From Escallonia rubra (Eukaryota > Streptophyta > Magnoliopsida > Escalloniales > Escalloniaceae): a DNA stretch of 64,000 bases. The notes beneath the pieces are model-generated. The model was not told the DNA's origin and did no database searches. It worked only from the letters and a program-made list of their open reading frames with translations. The position numbers were made by a program, and so were the translations under genes. Below, piece by piece: positions 11,539 through 23,100 of the stretch (positions within the stretch are counted from its first letter, which is position 1; every line of letters starts with the position of its first letter). The DNA lies in NCBI GenBank assembly GCA_033065855.1, contig JAVXUO010001781.1, positions 1 to 64,000 on the forward strand, given 5' to 3'.

Positions 11539-13320
11539 CTACCAGAAGTCTTTACATGAGCACAACCCGTCTTTAAAATGGTGAAAACGGTTTCTGTCCC
11601 GTACAACAACTAATCGATTATAAACTTTTGAGATAAATTTCGTAGCAGCATGACAATCCCCACAAACCCGTAAGTTCTTCACTATACGTATGGGAGTTCC
11701 AGGGGGTGTCTTCAGAAGGGCGAAAGCAATAGCCAGCTTCTCACTGTGCCTATTTAACGCGTCCTCCTTATCCTCTTCATCAATGTCAAGTAACACCTCT
11801 GATGTAGAGGGAAGATATCCGGCCCTTTTTATCTCCCTACCCATCTCATCAATCATCTCATAAATTTCTTTGTGCTGGTCATGTGTTTTATCTCCCGCCA
11901 CAAACTCATAAACTTTGTTATCTAGCTCAATCAGAGTGCTCCCAGGGATCTTCCTCATCCCCTTCTCGCCCATCGCCTCCCTAATCTTGCTTTTCTTTTC
12001 CCAATGAGACATTTTTCCATAAATATTGGATAGCAAGACATAGTTAGACTCGTGCAAGGGCTCATTTTTTATCAGCTCTTTTGTAATGCTTTCACCAAGA
12101 TTGAGCTCACCATGGGCACGACAAGCAGTAATCAATGTTCGCCAAACTATTGGGTTTGGCTCAATTGGCATATTCTGAACAAACTCTAGCGCCTCTTTAA
12201 CAAGCCCTGCCCTACTCAAAAGATCAACCATGCACCCGTAATGTTCAATCTTAGGTACTATAGCAAAATCCTTCACCATTGAATTAAAATATTTTCGACC
12301 TTCCTCAACCAACCCAGAATGACTACAAGCCATGAGCAACCCAATATAGGCAACATCATCTGGTGCCACCCCAGCTCCTTTCATCTCTTCAAACAGCGAA
12401 ATAGCTTCCAAACCGCGCCCATGCATCGCCATACCATCGATCACAGATGTCCACGAAACAATCGTCTTGTCACCCATGTTCCTAAACAAATTCATCGCTT
12501 TATCTACATCGCCACATTTGGCAAACATATCAATAAGTGCATTACAAAGCTCCACACTCTTCTGTATTCCTTCCCTCTCTATATACCCCTCAACCCATTT
12601 GCCGAGCTCTAACGCCCCTAGATCAGTACACGCAGACAAGAACGACACCATTGTAATCTCATCAGGCTGAACACCCGCAATCTGCATTTGCCTAAACAAC
12701 TCCACCGCATCATTTGACATCCCCAATTTTGCGTACCCACCAATCATGGCGCTCCATGACACAGAATCCGACTTGGACATTCCATCAAACACCTTCCGTG
12801 CAAACCCAACCCCTCCACCACAGCAACTATACATGTGGACCATAGTGTTCGAAACATGAATATCATCGTCAAACCCGACTTTCACCAACGACCCATGAAC
12901 CTGTTTACCTAAATGTAGGTCCCCAAGACCAGCACAGGCCTTGAGAACAAACGGGTACGTAAATTTGTTAGGCAAAACATTGACGTCGACCATGTGTTTG
13001 TAAAAAAGCACAGCTTTGTGCTTGAAATGATTTGTTTGAGCATATGCTCTAATGACAGTATTGAAGAGAAAGGTATCATAGAGCTGGGTATTGGCCTCTG
13101 AGGAGAATATGAAGGAAGAAGCGTAGTCAATGGCGTTTAGGTCGGATGATGTGGAAGTGAACTTGGTGAGAACTAGGGGGTTGCTTTGGAGGCCTGACTT
13201 GAGGATGAGAGAGTGGAGTTGGTTGAGGTGAAGGAGGGATGTGCAGGTTTGAAGGAGAGATAAGCAGTTCTGCTCTGCTGCTCTTTTGTTGATGATGGTG
13301 TTGAAGGGTGAGAACTGCAT
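11539..13320 (-). CDS. pentatricopeptide repeat protein, PLS-DYW class
   Basis: An intronless gene of 593 residues, as usual for plant PPR genes. After an N-terminal region (residues 1-40) come about ten P/L/S repeats with typical strings such as NTVIRAYAQ, NTMVHMYSCCG, SWSAMIGGYAK, NALIDMFAKCG and SWTSVIDGMAMHG, followed by E/E+ motifs and a C-terminal DYW domain. The DYW deaminase signature is complete: HSE at 525-527, CGDC zinc ligands at 553 and 556, and the terminal CSC. The protein ends in DFW instead of DYW, a tolerated variant. Such proteins bind organelle RNA through the repeats and carry out C-to-U editing in mitochondria or plastids; the target site and organelle cannot be read from the sequence. 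The ATG at 13318-13320 is the first in frame. Confidence 0.95.
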   Translation of the reverse strand: MQFSPFNTIINKRAAEQNCLSLLQTCTSLLHLNQLHSLILKSGLQSNPLVLTKFTSTSSDLNAIDYASSFIFSSEANTQLYDTFLFNTVIRAYAQTNHFKHKAVLFYKHMVDVNVLPNKFTYPFVLKACAGLGDLHLGKQVHGSLVKVGFDDDIHVSNTMVHMYSCCGGGVGFARKVFDGMSKSDSVSWSAMIGGYAKLGMSNDAVELFRQMQIAGVQPDEITMVSFLSACTDLGALELGKWVEGYIEREGIQKSVELCNALIDMFAKCGDVDKAMNLFRNMGDKTIVSWTSVIDGMAMHGRGLEAISLFEEMKGAGVAPDDVAYIGLLMACSHSGLVEEGRKYFNSMVKDFAIVPKIEHYGCMVDLLSRAGLVKEALEFVQNMPIEPNPIVWRTLITACRAHGELNLGESITKELIKNEPLHESNYVLLSNIYGKMSHWEKKSKIREAMGEKGMRKIPGSTLIELDNKVYEFVAGDKTHDQHKEIYEMIDEMGREIKRAGYLPSTSEVLLDIDEEDKEDALNRHSEKLAIAFALLKTPPGTPIRIVKNLRVCGDCHAATKFISKVYNRLVVVRDRNRFHHFKDGLCSCKDFW

Positions 13321-14047
13321 TTAGCTATTGTTTTGAGAGGAGTTCATTCAGGTCTTTAGTCCACTGATGATCGACGAAGGTTTGGTTCGCTCTTTGGCTC
13401 GGTTTAAGGTTCAAGTTCGTCTTAAAAAGGTCCCGTGGTCCCTGACAGTCTGACACACTCTTTCAATTTCAGTCGCAAATAGCTATTGATGCATGTATTC
13501 TTGCCTCGCCCTGAAACTTCTGGACATTTTCATTGCGGGTTAAGGTGGCGGATTCTAATTTGGAGTGAGTTAAACGTTCTAACTGAAAATTATTGTTAAA
13601 CGAGGGAAACAAAAATTCAATTATATGATCAAATAACACTTGTACATAATCAGAGATATAAATTATAGAATCACTGTTCTTTTACAAACACGTGTACGAT
13701 TTTATTGGATTGGATCAATGTATTTGATGCCCGTAGTGAGTAGTAACTTTTATTATAGCTTTTATTCATTGGATAACAGAAGAAATCAGTTTGAAATGTC
13801 TCGTAAAATTTTCTTTTGTTGCAATGATAAAGAACCGTTCAATTGATGAGAAAAGAAAATAGTTTTCTTGCACCTTTTAGGTATTTGTTTATCCCTTAAC
13901 TTTTTCAAGAGATGAGCTTTCTTGGAAATTAGATCCTCCAAATTTAGTAGGGTGTTGCAAGAATCTGGTGTGTATCTTGTATCTGGATTGTGTGTTTTTA
14001 CATCTTTCTTTGACGTTAAAAAAAAATTATATTTTGTCGTTAATTTA
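13321..14047. other. intergenic, upstream of the PPR gene
   Basis: AT-rich sequence expected to hold the PPR promoter on the minus strand. No gene or clear element is seen. Confidence 0.45.
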
Positions 14048-14210
14048 CTATATGTTCACAACATATCCGGACCGCACCCCAGGGCCTGCTAAAAGATCCC
14101 AGTGGCACGACACGTCACCCGCTCGGCAGTCAAATTTGCTCAAACATCGTTGCTCGGTCAAAGTGCTCCACGCCTTAAGCATTCAGACGGCGATCGAAAG
14201 TGCACTCCCC

Positions 14211-14480
14211 CCCCCCGAAGGGTCGGCCACACCCTGAAGAAGGGGGTCGGCCACCCTCTTTAAATAGGGGTCGGCCACCCACTTTATAAAGGGGTCGGCC
14301 ACCCCCCATAGAAGGGGGTCGACCACACCCTGAAGAAGGGGGTCGGCCACCTACTTTGTAAAGGGGTCGGCCACCCCCCTGAGAAGGGGGTCGGCCACCC
14401 ACTTTGTAAGGGGGTCGGCCGCCCACTTTGTAAGGGGGTCGGCCCCCACTTGGTAAGGGGGTCGGCCACCCTCCTTGGAA
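14211..14480. repeat. 25-bp minisatellite, core GGGGTCGGCCACCCACTTTG
   Basis: About eleven tandem units of 23-27 bases share GGGGTCGGCCACCC followed by a variable A/T-richer part ending AAG. It lies in the U3 part of the solo LTR. Because the unit is near 25 bases, long frames without stops arise on the minus strand; these are not genes. Confidence 0.85.
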
Positions 14481-14619
14481 GTGGGCGGGGGGGGGGGAGG
14501 GGGTCGGCCTCCCTTGTCCTTGGGGGGAGGGAAACCTGCTTGCCGCTGCTATCACCTCACCCAAGGCATTCTGCAATGCTCACTCATCACCAGTGATCAC
14601 GTGACGCCCGTTGTCGCCA

Positions 14620-15300
14620 GCACAATCAACCGGGGCTCCGGCCCTCGCCCGCACAATCGACCGACGGGCTCCGGCCTTCGCGGCGGGACGGGCTCACAAC
14701 CCTAAGGCCCTCGCCGGCACAATCGACCGGGGGCTCCGGCCCTCGCCAGCACAATCAACCGGGGGCTCCGGCCCTCGCCTGCACAATCGACCGACGGGCT
14801 CCGGCCCTCGCGGCGGGACGGGCTCACAACCCTAAGGCCCTCGCCGGCACAATCGACCGGGGGCTCCGGCCCTCGCCGGCACAATCGACCGACGGGCTTC
14901 GGCCCTCGCGGCGGGACGACCTCACAACCCTAAGTCCCTCGCCGGCACAATCGACCGACGGGCTCCGGCCCTCGTGGCGGGACGGGCTCACAACCCTAAG
15001 GCCCTCGCTGGCATAATCGACCGGGGGCTCCGGCCCTCGCCAGCACAATCAACTGGGGGCTCCGGCCCTCGCCCGCACAATTGACCGACGGGCTCCGGCC
15101 CTCGCAGCGGGACAGGCTCACAACCCTAAAGTCGTTGCCAACACAATCGACCGAGGGCTCCGGCCCTCGCCAGCACAATCAATCGACGGGCTCCGGCCCT
15201 CGAGGGCACAATCAACTGGAGGCTCCGGCCTTCGCAACAGGGATGGGCTCACAACCCTAAGGCCATCGCCGGCACAATCACCCGACGGACTCACGGGGGG
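14620..15300. repeat. GC-rich minisatellite, core GGCTCCGGCCCTCGCC
   Basis: Units of about 32 bases (core CTCCGGCCCTCGCC, then GCACAATCGACC) alternate with longer units that add GCGGGACGGGCTCACAACCC. The longer form recurs near 14689, 14820, 14919, 14985, 15113 and 15246, so the array has a higher-order structure. It also lies within the solo LTR. Confidence 0.85.
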
Positions 15301-15767
15301 CTCCGCTCGTAGTGCTCCGACACGAGGACCCCTCGCCACGGACTCTGAGTATCGAGCTGCGAGCATGTACGCTCGTGTTACCATTAATCATCGTCACCGC
15401 CAGGGCAATGACCCCCGGGTCACTCCGGGACGGGAGCAGGTCCTCGGAGGGCATCGCGTCCGGCACGCCTGGCAGTTGGCTGCAGGGGCAACCCTCACCG
15501 CTGTCAGGATCTCTGCTCGTCTCATGACGCATCTCGTGGGATTCAGTAAGGGCTTGGACTGGAGGCTGGGGCAACGGGCTACTCTGACCATGCTACCGCG
15601 GTGTGGTCAGTCTCCTCAGACAGGCAGAGGGACGCTGCAAGGGCAGGACGACACGAACTCTGGGACCGACAATTCGACGGACAATCAATATTGTGGGACC
15701 CCCTCTGGCGACGTGTCACTCCCGAAGGACGACACGTGTCGGCTAATGACACGCGCACATTTGTGCC

Positions 15768-15775
15768 TATATATA
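15768..15775 (+). promoter_or_regulatory. TATA box of the solo LTR
   Basis: TATATATA lies 348 bases before the LTR end and is followed by a CT-rich leader (15800-15850). This is the expected core promoter of the ancestral retrotransposon. It points rightward, toward the AFG1-like gene 1.4 kb away. Confidence 0.5.
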
Positions 15776-16287
15776 GTGGATTCTGGAGCTTATTCAAAGA
15801 CTTCTCTCTCATTTCAACATTTCACTTTCTCTCTCTAAAACTCATTCTCTCTGGATTTCTAGTGAGAGAAACACATTTGGACTCCTGTCATCGGACCTTT
15901 GACGCTGCACCCTTGACACGGACTGTCGACCGCCGGCCCTGTTCGTCGTCACCCTGCCTGCGCGGCGCTGCCAGCCCTCACGACCTGTCTGGAGAGCCTT
16001 GCTCTCAGCCCTTGCTCCATCCCTGCTGTCTCCCACTTTGTCTTCTTGGAAGCCAACTCAGACTGCATCCTTTGTGGCACCTCGATGTGGCAACAGACCC
16101 TCTTTCATTGGCAACACTATATAGCGTGGTGAAGGTTTAGAACTATGGTTTTAGAATAGAGATAAGAAAACTATATTCTTTATGTTTTCCTCGACAAGTA
16201 AGGATATCTTAAAAATTCTTATTTCATGCACATCAAAAACAGCAATCACTTGCAAGTTTAGCTTATGTTGCATCCTTTTTTTTATTA

Positions 16288-16693
16288 AGGCTCTGATTGA
16301 TAACACTTTTTTTTTTGGTTTTTAGTTTCTAAATAAAATAAAATAAAATAAAAACTAAAGAGTAGTTAATTTTTTTTTTACAAAAACAAATGGGTGTTTG
16401 ATAACCCAGTTTTTATTTTGAGTTTTTGTTTTTTGTGGTGGTGGTGGCCGATGGTGGCTGGTGGCTGCCGGAGGTGGCTGGAGGCCACCGAAGGTTGCCA
16501 CCGGCGGTGGGAGGGTGGTGGTGGTCTAAAAAAAAATCAAAATTGAAAATCGAAACTCGTTTTTGGAGTTTTTAAAAATAGCCTCGGTTTTAAAACTGAT
16601 TTTTTAAATTGAAGGAAAAAAAAATGGTTATCAAACGCGTTTAATTTTTCCAGTTTTCAAAACTGGAAAAAAAAGTCCTGTCAAACAGGGCCT
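16288..16693. mobile_element. MITE, hAT-like ends
   Basis: The left end AGGCTCTGATTGATAAC and the right end read in reverse AGGCCCTGTTTGACAGG are inverted copies about 405 bases apart. Internal inverted patches (GATAACCC..TTTTT and AAAAATGGTTATC) extend the foldback, and the centre is a GGTGGTGG-type simple stretch. The GGCCCTGTTTG end is common among plant hAT-like MITEs. No coding capacity. Confidence 0.6.
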
Positions 16694-17180
16694 AAGTTTT
16701 TGAATATGATATCAACCATTAGTTTAGAATCAATATAGGAGTTTAATATATGCTCTCAAAACTAATTTTTGTAAAATTAGACGCGTTTTATTTTCTTACA
16801 AACTTTTACGACGAGCATGTAACCAAAAAAAAAAAAATGTTCCTTTTCATTATTATTATTTCACAATTTATCTCCACTTTTTTTACCGAACAGCTTCTTT
16901 CTTGATACTTGGACAAATGAAACGAGCTAAATTAAGAAAAAGTTGAATCTCCCGGCTCCCTCATGAGTCTCCCTCGACGAGTCGTTTTTGACGAAACACA
17001 AATTAGGCGGTGCAATTAAAACAAATTAAATTCAAGTGTCTGGTATCGCCGTTGGCCACGTCACCATCCCCCGCACTTTTTCAGAGTGTTCCGTTTGCGC
17101 AGAGCAGCCATTAACGCAATAATAACAAAGCTCCTCTACCTTGATCCGAATGACCTGCAAAGTCCTCGACCAGCCACGGA

Positions 17181-20100
17181 ATGAGGAGGCTCATCTCTTC
17201 TTTTCGCTCCCTAGGGTTCGCCCGTCCGACCTCCTCACTCCGCACCGACGCACTTCGCCGTTACTCCTCCGATCAAGCCATTCCCTCTCCGGCCAAACGC
17301 TCAGGTCCATCACTTGCAGACCCGTACATGCACACTTTTTTGAACGAGCTTTGGTTGATCGATATTATTGGTGCTTGCAGTGCATTCTTTTATTTCTTTT
17401 CCCACTAATTTCATCTTATTTGTACACTGTGACAGTCCGTTTGTTCTTGGTAATGACTGCGTGTAAGAGTTAAGTACTTTGATTGGCTTTTTAGATTATT
17501 CGGCATTATGTATCTGATAATTCCTTCCGTTTCATAATTTTTGTCTCCTTTGTGGGTTGAGTTAAAACATTTAAGCATGAAATTGAGCTCGAATATTAAT
17601 CACGTGTCAGATAAGTATTACTACTTGACAAGTCAAACTGTGGCATATATAATGAGTAAGGTCAATGTTATGAGTTCTGATAAACAACATGAATTTTGCT
17701 AAGAGTCAAAAGAGACAACAAAAAAACGGAGGGAGTATTTTAGTGTTGGATTGATAAATTAGTACCTGCATTGTTTTATGCTTTCCGGCTATTGTGATAT
17801 CATTTGAACTCTGATAAGTTGTTTGTTTCTGGCCACGACCAGTGTAACAGTGAAGTAGTTCGATTGGCTTCTTAGGTTATGCGGCATCATGTATATAATT
17901 ACTCCTTGGTGCTTCATAATTTTTTGTCCCCTTTGGCTTTTTCGGAATATCAAGGATTGAAGACTTCTAAACGTAAATTTGAACTCGAATAGTTATTAAA
18001 GTGCATGTCAACAAAGTAGTATCGAAGTAGGGGAAAGACAATGAGTAAAGTCATGTTTACATGCTCAAGTTCATTAACTTGACTCCAAATTATACTTAAT
18101 CCATCTACTTTTTCTATTTGAGTTTGATTCCGCATATACATGTTTCTGTTTACCCTTTTCCTTCCTTTATCTAGTCTCAAGAAAATAATTAGCCGCTGGT
18201 AATGAATTATGTATGTCTGATTTTGTTTATCTCTCTGAAGTCTGAAACAGATTAATTTTTATGTGGTCAACTTTTACAAATTGCAGTACGCCATTCTGGC
18301 CAAGGTGTTTCAGGATGAGATTTGTCTTCTAATGCTCTTATGCAGTTCATTTAAGTCATTCTGAAGAGGATTTTCATATTGAATTTCTTGATGATCCCTT
18401 ATTGTGCATTACTCTAAATCATCGTGTTCCATCTCCTCCAGGTCCATTACTACGTTATAGAAGTCTTGTTGAGCTAGGGAAGCTACAACATGATCCTTAC
18501 CAGGAAAAGGTTGCTTCGGAACTGGAAAATCTTCTTGTCAACTTGGAGAAATATGAGAAAGATATGGAGAATTACCATGTAGGCTGAACATCTAAGGTAT
18601 GTGCTTTTTTACAACTAATATGGAACTTTCTTCCTCACCTTAGTTTCTTACCTTTTGTAGGAGAACCTATCCAGGTGGGAGGAGAATAGGGAGAATGAGC
18701 GCCGCAGGCTTTTGTTGGAGGATGCTGAGGCTAAACAGCAAGGAGGTGTACTGGGATCAGCAAAACAGCATCAAAATGGGTTTTTTGGAAGATGGATGTC
18801 TCGGTGAGGCATATGATTTTAACACAGTTCTTGAAAATTCAATACTGTTTTTGAAAATTTGATGAAATTCGTGACTCTGCTACTCATTCATTTACCTCAT
18901 TTCCGATAAGCACTCCTCCCGTGAACCAACTAGCCAGCTATATGTGCAGATATATTTGCCACTCACATTTATTACTGTGAATATCATAATAATTTTCTGC
19001 CTAAATATATTAGTTCTGGATAATATTTTTAACTGAAACTTGAGTAGGACATTGGGCCCATTACTTGTCCAATTATCCAAGCTTAGGCTTGAGAACGGGG
19101 TTACATGATGATGCCAAGAGGGTACCTTTGCACCATGTACAGCACCAACTCTCTGGCAGGACCATCTCTACTGGCTAATTACTTCATCTGAAGATTATTG
19201 GATCTTTTTGTTTTCCTGATAAATCCACATTGTAGGGACAACTAGTATCTAACTAGCGTCATTTCCCGCAGACTGTTTTCAGAAAGCTTAGTGGAATGGT
19301 TATAAATCACTAGAAATTTGTCTCCAGTAAATTAAATGCATCTTTGTACGTTTTCTCCTTTGGGGACAATGGAACCTACAGGCTTGATTTCAACAATGTT
19401 TTACGGTACCCAAGTTTTTCGGATGTCAGTTAAGCATGACACTCGTTTTTGCATTTTAACCACTATCACTATATTCCTCGATAACACAATATTTCAATCC
19501 GTCGTTGATAAAAATTAACATCATGACTCTTTAGACAGGACTATGAATGATTAGATCCTCTTCATGGTCATCCTTCTTGGTTATTTGTGGCCTAATAGAA
19601 CTTTTTTCTTACTCAGGAGAAAACATGAGAATGCTGAACCTGGAGTGGGTAAATGGGTTTCATATCTTAATCGAGAGAGGAAGTTGGATTCACGATTTGG
19701 TCGTCGTCCCACTCCTCCTGTAGCCCCTAGAGGGCTGTATATATATGGGAATGTTGGTAGTGGTATGTTGCACTTTTTTTGTCTCTGCTTGCTGAGAAGA
19801 AGCTGCAGTATGCCTGAATTACTTTGTCTTAAATGTGGAGTCTTCATATTTTAGAAGTCTCACAATGAGCTATGTTACTATGAGCCTTTGAGTGCTTCTT
19901 GAGTTCAGTTTCCTTTGTTTTGGTGATTCCTTTTGTAACTTTCTCTCAGTTACACTGTCGACTCTAAATACATAGAACTAAAGTAAGTTTTTGCACTGTA
20001 GGGAAGACAATGCTTATGGATATGTTTTATAATGCCACTGAAGGAATTGTTAAACATCGAAGAAGATTTCACTTTCATGAGGCGAGTGTTTGATATGCAA

Positions 20101-23100
20101 TGGGTGATGCACTGATACTTTGTTCTACATGATATCCACACGCATGACCAGTTATTTTGGTTTTGATAACCATGCATTTTCTCTCTTTGGGGGAATACTG
20201 TTGTCACTCCCTCATCTTTATTCTGCATTACACTTTGGCAAAAGCCAGGCTTGCCTTGATTTACTTTTTACTATCTGTACAGCTCTGCAACTTGTCAGCT
20301 AAATGTCATGCTTCTCTCCTGATCTATAGTTAGTAGAACTCTAAACAAATCAGCCTTTGGGGCGAGCTCTTTTCTGCTCTTCCCTAGTGGGGATCGACTA
20401 CATGAACCCTTTAATTCTTAGTGGTTGATATCACGTACAATGTTCAACTGGGATCCTTACCCGCTTTGAAGAAATTATGAAACAAAAGGAACATGTATGA
20501 GTGTATTATTCTCAACGCTTATGGAAAGTTTCAGTTACTAGAAATGCATGTTATTGCCATTACACTATCAGAGGTGTTGGGCAATGGGCACTTATCCTTT
20601 ATACTTGCCTACACTCCTTCAAGTGTCGAGTGTCCACAAAAGTAGTTTTCCTTGTAAGTAGCTTCTATGCGTCTTATATATGGTCTACCCATAGCTCTTC
20701 TTACCCCATCAACTCGGCACAACTTTCCTCAGTTGAGTATCTAGAAGCTTAACTTGAATGTGTCCATGACCTTGCAATATCTTGGCATGCTGTATGGATG
20801 TCTGTGTTATTTGCAATGCCTATAGTGTATCAAGCTAAGGTTTATGCTAAACTATACTTCTGTGTCATTTGCAATGTTTGCATTAGAATTTACCTTCTTA
20901 ATTCACCTGTAAAAGGAGAACTTGTCCTACCATTTCCAAGATCCCAAGTTGAGCTTCATATTTTTCATTTTTAACCTGATTAAAGTCAGATTTAATCAAG
21001 CATTAAAGTGTTTGGAAAAAAAAAAAAAGTAGACTGATTAATTTGCTGAATTCTGATTGAATCAGCTTTGGAGAATCACGTTTGACCAAAAGAATTATCA
21101 AAATATCCCAAATAATTGTAAAAGACATCAGATGCCCCATTTATGGCCATTTTGCCACACTTGACCTACTTTCAGCACTTTTATCCCAAACACCTTCCTC
21201 ATCTTTCAGCTATATGTGAGCAACTTTTGCCAAACGCTAAGGACTTTTAAACAAAGAAATTAGAGCTCATAGTAAGAACTAATTCTTGTTTTATCTAGAA
21301 TCTGCTATACAAAATCAATCCAAACAGCCTCTAAGTAGGACAAATTTTGTATATATAATCAATTTCAGTAACAGTAAGAATTCTAACCGGAGGATATTGA
21401 TGATCGAAGGTCAAGAGATCTATGAAGTTGACATGGCATTTATGAGTGAGACTGAAACTGGGATTTGAAAATTGATGTGTGGTACAATAAGGAATGACAG
21501 GAATTAACACATTAATCATATGGTAAATATCATCAATACCAGATAACTACGAAGGAAATTTTGTTAATCGGAGGTCTCGTAGTCTTAGAAAGATGTCGTG
21601 ATTAATCGTCATGGCAATGATAGGGAGGGGAAGACCATATAGGGAGATGATAGCCAGGGTTCATAAAAGCTTTCGCGTTCAAAGGTGTAAAATTTCAGTA
21701 CCATGTGATTGACATGACGCGGTGTAACAGATGGACGGAGTTTGTGTTAAAAATGGTGTAATGGTTAGATTGGATTGTCCAAGCAGCGGACAGGTTCAAA
21801 GTTTTTATAATAGTCCAAATAAAAAATAGCATTGTAGACCCAGCAGTAACTATTGTAATTGATGATTTACTAGGATAGAGCATAATACCTTGATGTGATT
21901 TATGTTGCCAAATTGAAATGGCTAAAGTAGGACTTTGTTGAGTTTGAACTATGATTCTCTGGCCTATTTAAAGGTTGTTTAATGCGGTAGTTTTATCTCT
22001 ATTGAGCCAAGGAAAAAAATAAAAAATAAAAAAAAGTCATCCTTTAACTTTATCCGAGTTTCCTCTTTTATTGAGCACTGATATATCCCTACTAGTGTTT
22101 GCATCTTTCATCCATTATGTTTGCACAATACTGTTTAGCCATGAAAACATTAGCTAAAAGAACTGGGAAATGAATCGCATCTTAGGATGGTTGGGACTCA
22201 AGTCAACTACTTAGCAAGCAGCTTCCTTACTTACGCATAGCATCCAGATTGTCATATTGCTTTCTACTTGGGTCAAGTATCTCTATTTTCATAAATTATG
22301 GTTCCTTAACTTCTATGTTTTGGTAAGTTTGATGGCTTCAATACAAGAAGAGAGAGCATATATGAGAAGCAACACTGTGGGGACACTATTGGAATATGTG
22401 TAAACATTTGTTTATCTTCTGGTCCCTATTATTAAGGAAAGGTAGATGGAAACCTTTAGTGATTGAGCAATAGCCTTTACGTTTAGACTTGAAAATAAAT
22501 AAATATTCGTGCAGAAAAACCAATCACCTCAACTTGCAAATACGTTACTGGTCATGGCTAAATCTCCACGCTAAAGGTTTTCTCAATAGCATTTCTTTTG
22601 CTAGGTTTTGTACCACTAAAATAGGCTGACTTCATGATTGGGACCACCTGAACCACGTTCCATCATAGAGGATTGCCGCATAAGGGCTAGGTTGGGTCTT
22701 ACAAGGTGAATTACTATTTTTATCTTTCATGTGTTTAAGCTTCAGTATCCTCACCAAGTTTGCATCTTAATTATTATTATGCATAGCCTCTCTAGTCAAT
22801 TGGACGACCCAGGCTGAGCTTTCAAGAGTCACTTTGGTACCATTTCTAAAGTTCTAAACCACAACCACCGCAAGGGATGGGCTCCCTTAAAGGACTAGCT
22901 AAGTAGGTAATCTTATGTTCCTTGGCTGAGTCCTTTTTTGGGAACTTCCTTTTAGCTAAACTTTCGATGTGGGACTTGAGGTCTCACTTGAATCCAGTAG
23001 TCTGCTGTAGTTCTTTTTTTTGTAGGCTAAGTTTAAAAAGCTTGCATGCTTAGCTTTGAAAGTTGGAAGAAAGGATGGGGGCTTTCGGGATTGAAGGGTT

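Larger units (their letters stand above)
14053..16116 (+). mobile_element. solo LTR with internal minisatellites (2,064 bp)
   Basis: The block begins TGTTCACAAC and ends TTGGCAACA (inverted TGTT/AACA termini). It is flanked by the 5-bp direct repeat CTATA at 14048-14052 and 16117-16121. This explains an isolated GC-rich island of 2 kb in AT-rich DNA. The first half holds two minisatellites (14211-14480 and 14620-15300); a TATA box at 15768-15775 is followed by a CT-rich leader, the expected order of U3, R and U5. No internal retrotransposon sequence or second LTR is present. The parent family is not identified, though length and U3 repeats fit a Ty3/gypsy element. Confidence 0.75.
17150..18460 (+). 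promoter_or_regulatory. upstream ORF overlapping the AFG1 start
   Basis: An ATG at 17150 lies 31 bases before the AFG1 start and in a different frame. In the spliced message it would run through exon 1, cross the first junction and stop at the TAG at 18458-18460, giving 57 codons that overlap the main frame. Its start context is weak (C at -3, A at +4), so scanning ribosomes may bypass it. It matters only if transcription starts upstream of 17150. Confidence 0.35.

Noticed and set aside
14175-15178. Several minus-strand frames of 60-133 codons with GGRPP and AGEGRSP repeats
   Set aside because: They are by-products of the two minisatellites inside the solo LTR.
15312-16140. Plus- and minus-strand frames of up to 179 codons in the GC-rich block
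   Set aside because: They lie within LTR sequence bounded by target duplications; GC-rich composition lowers stop frequency.
20082-20090. GT donor at 20086 for AFG1 exon 5
   Set aside because: Using it would put exon 6 out of frame; no acceptor near 24562 restores the conserved His-Glu-Ala-Met-Leu.
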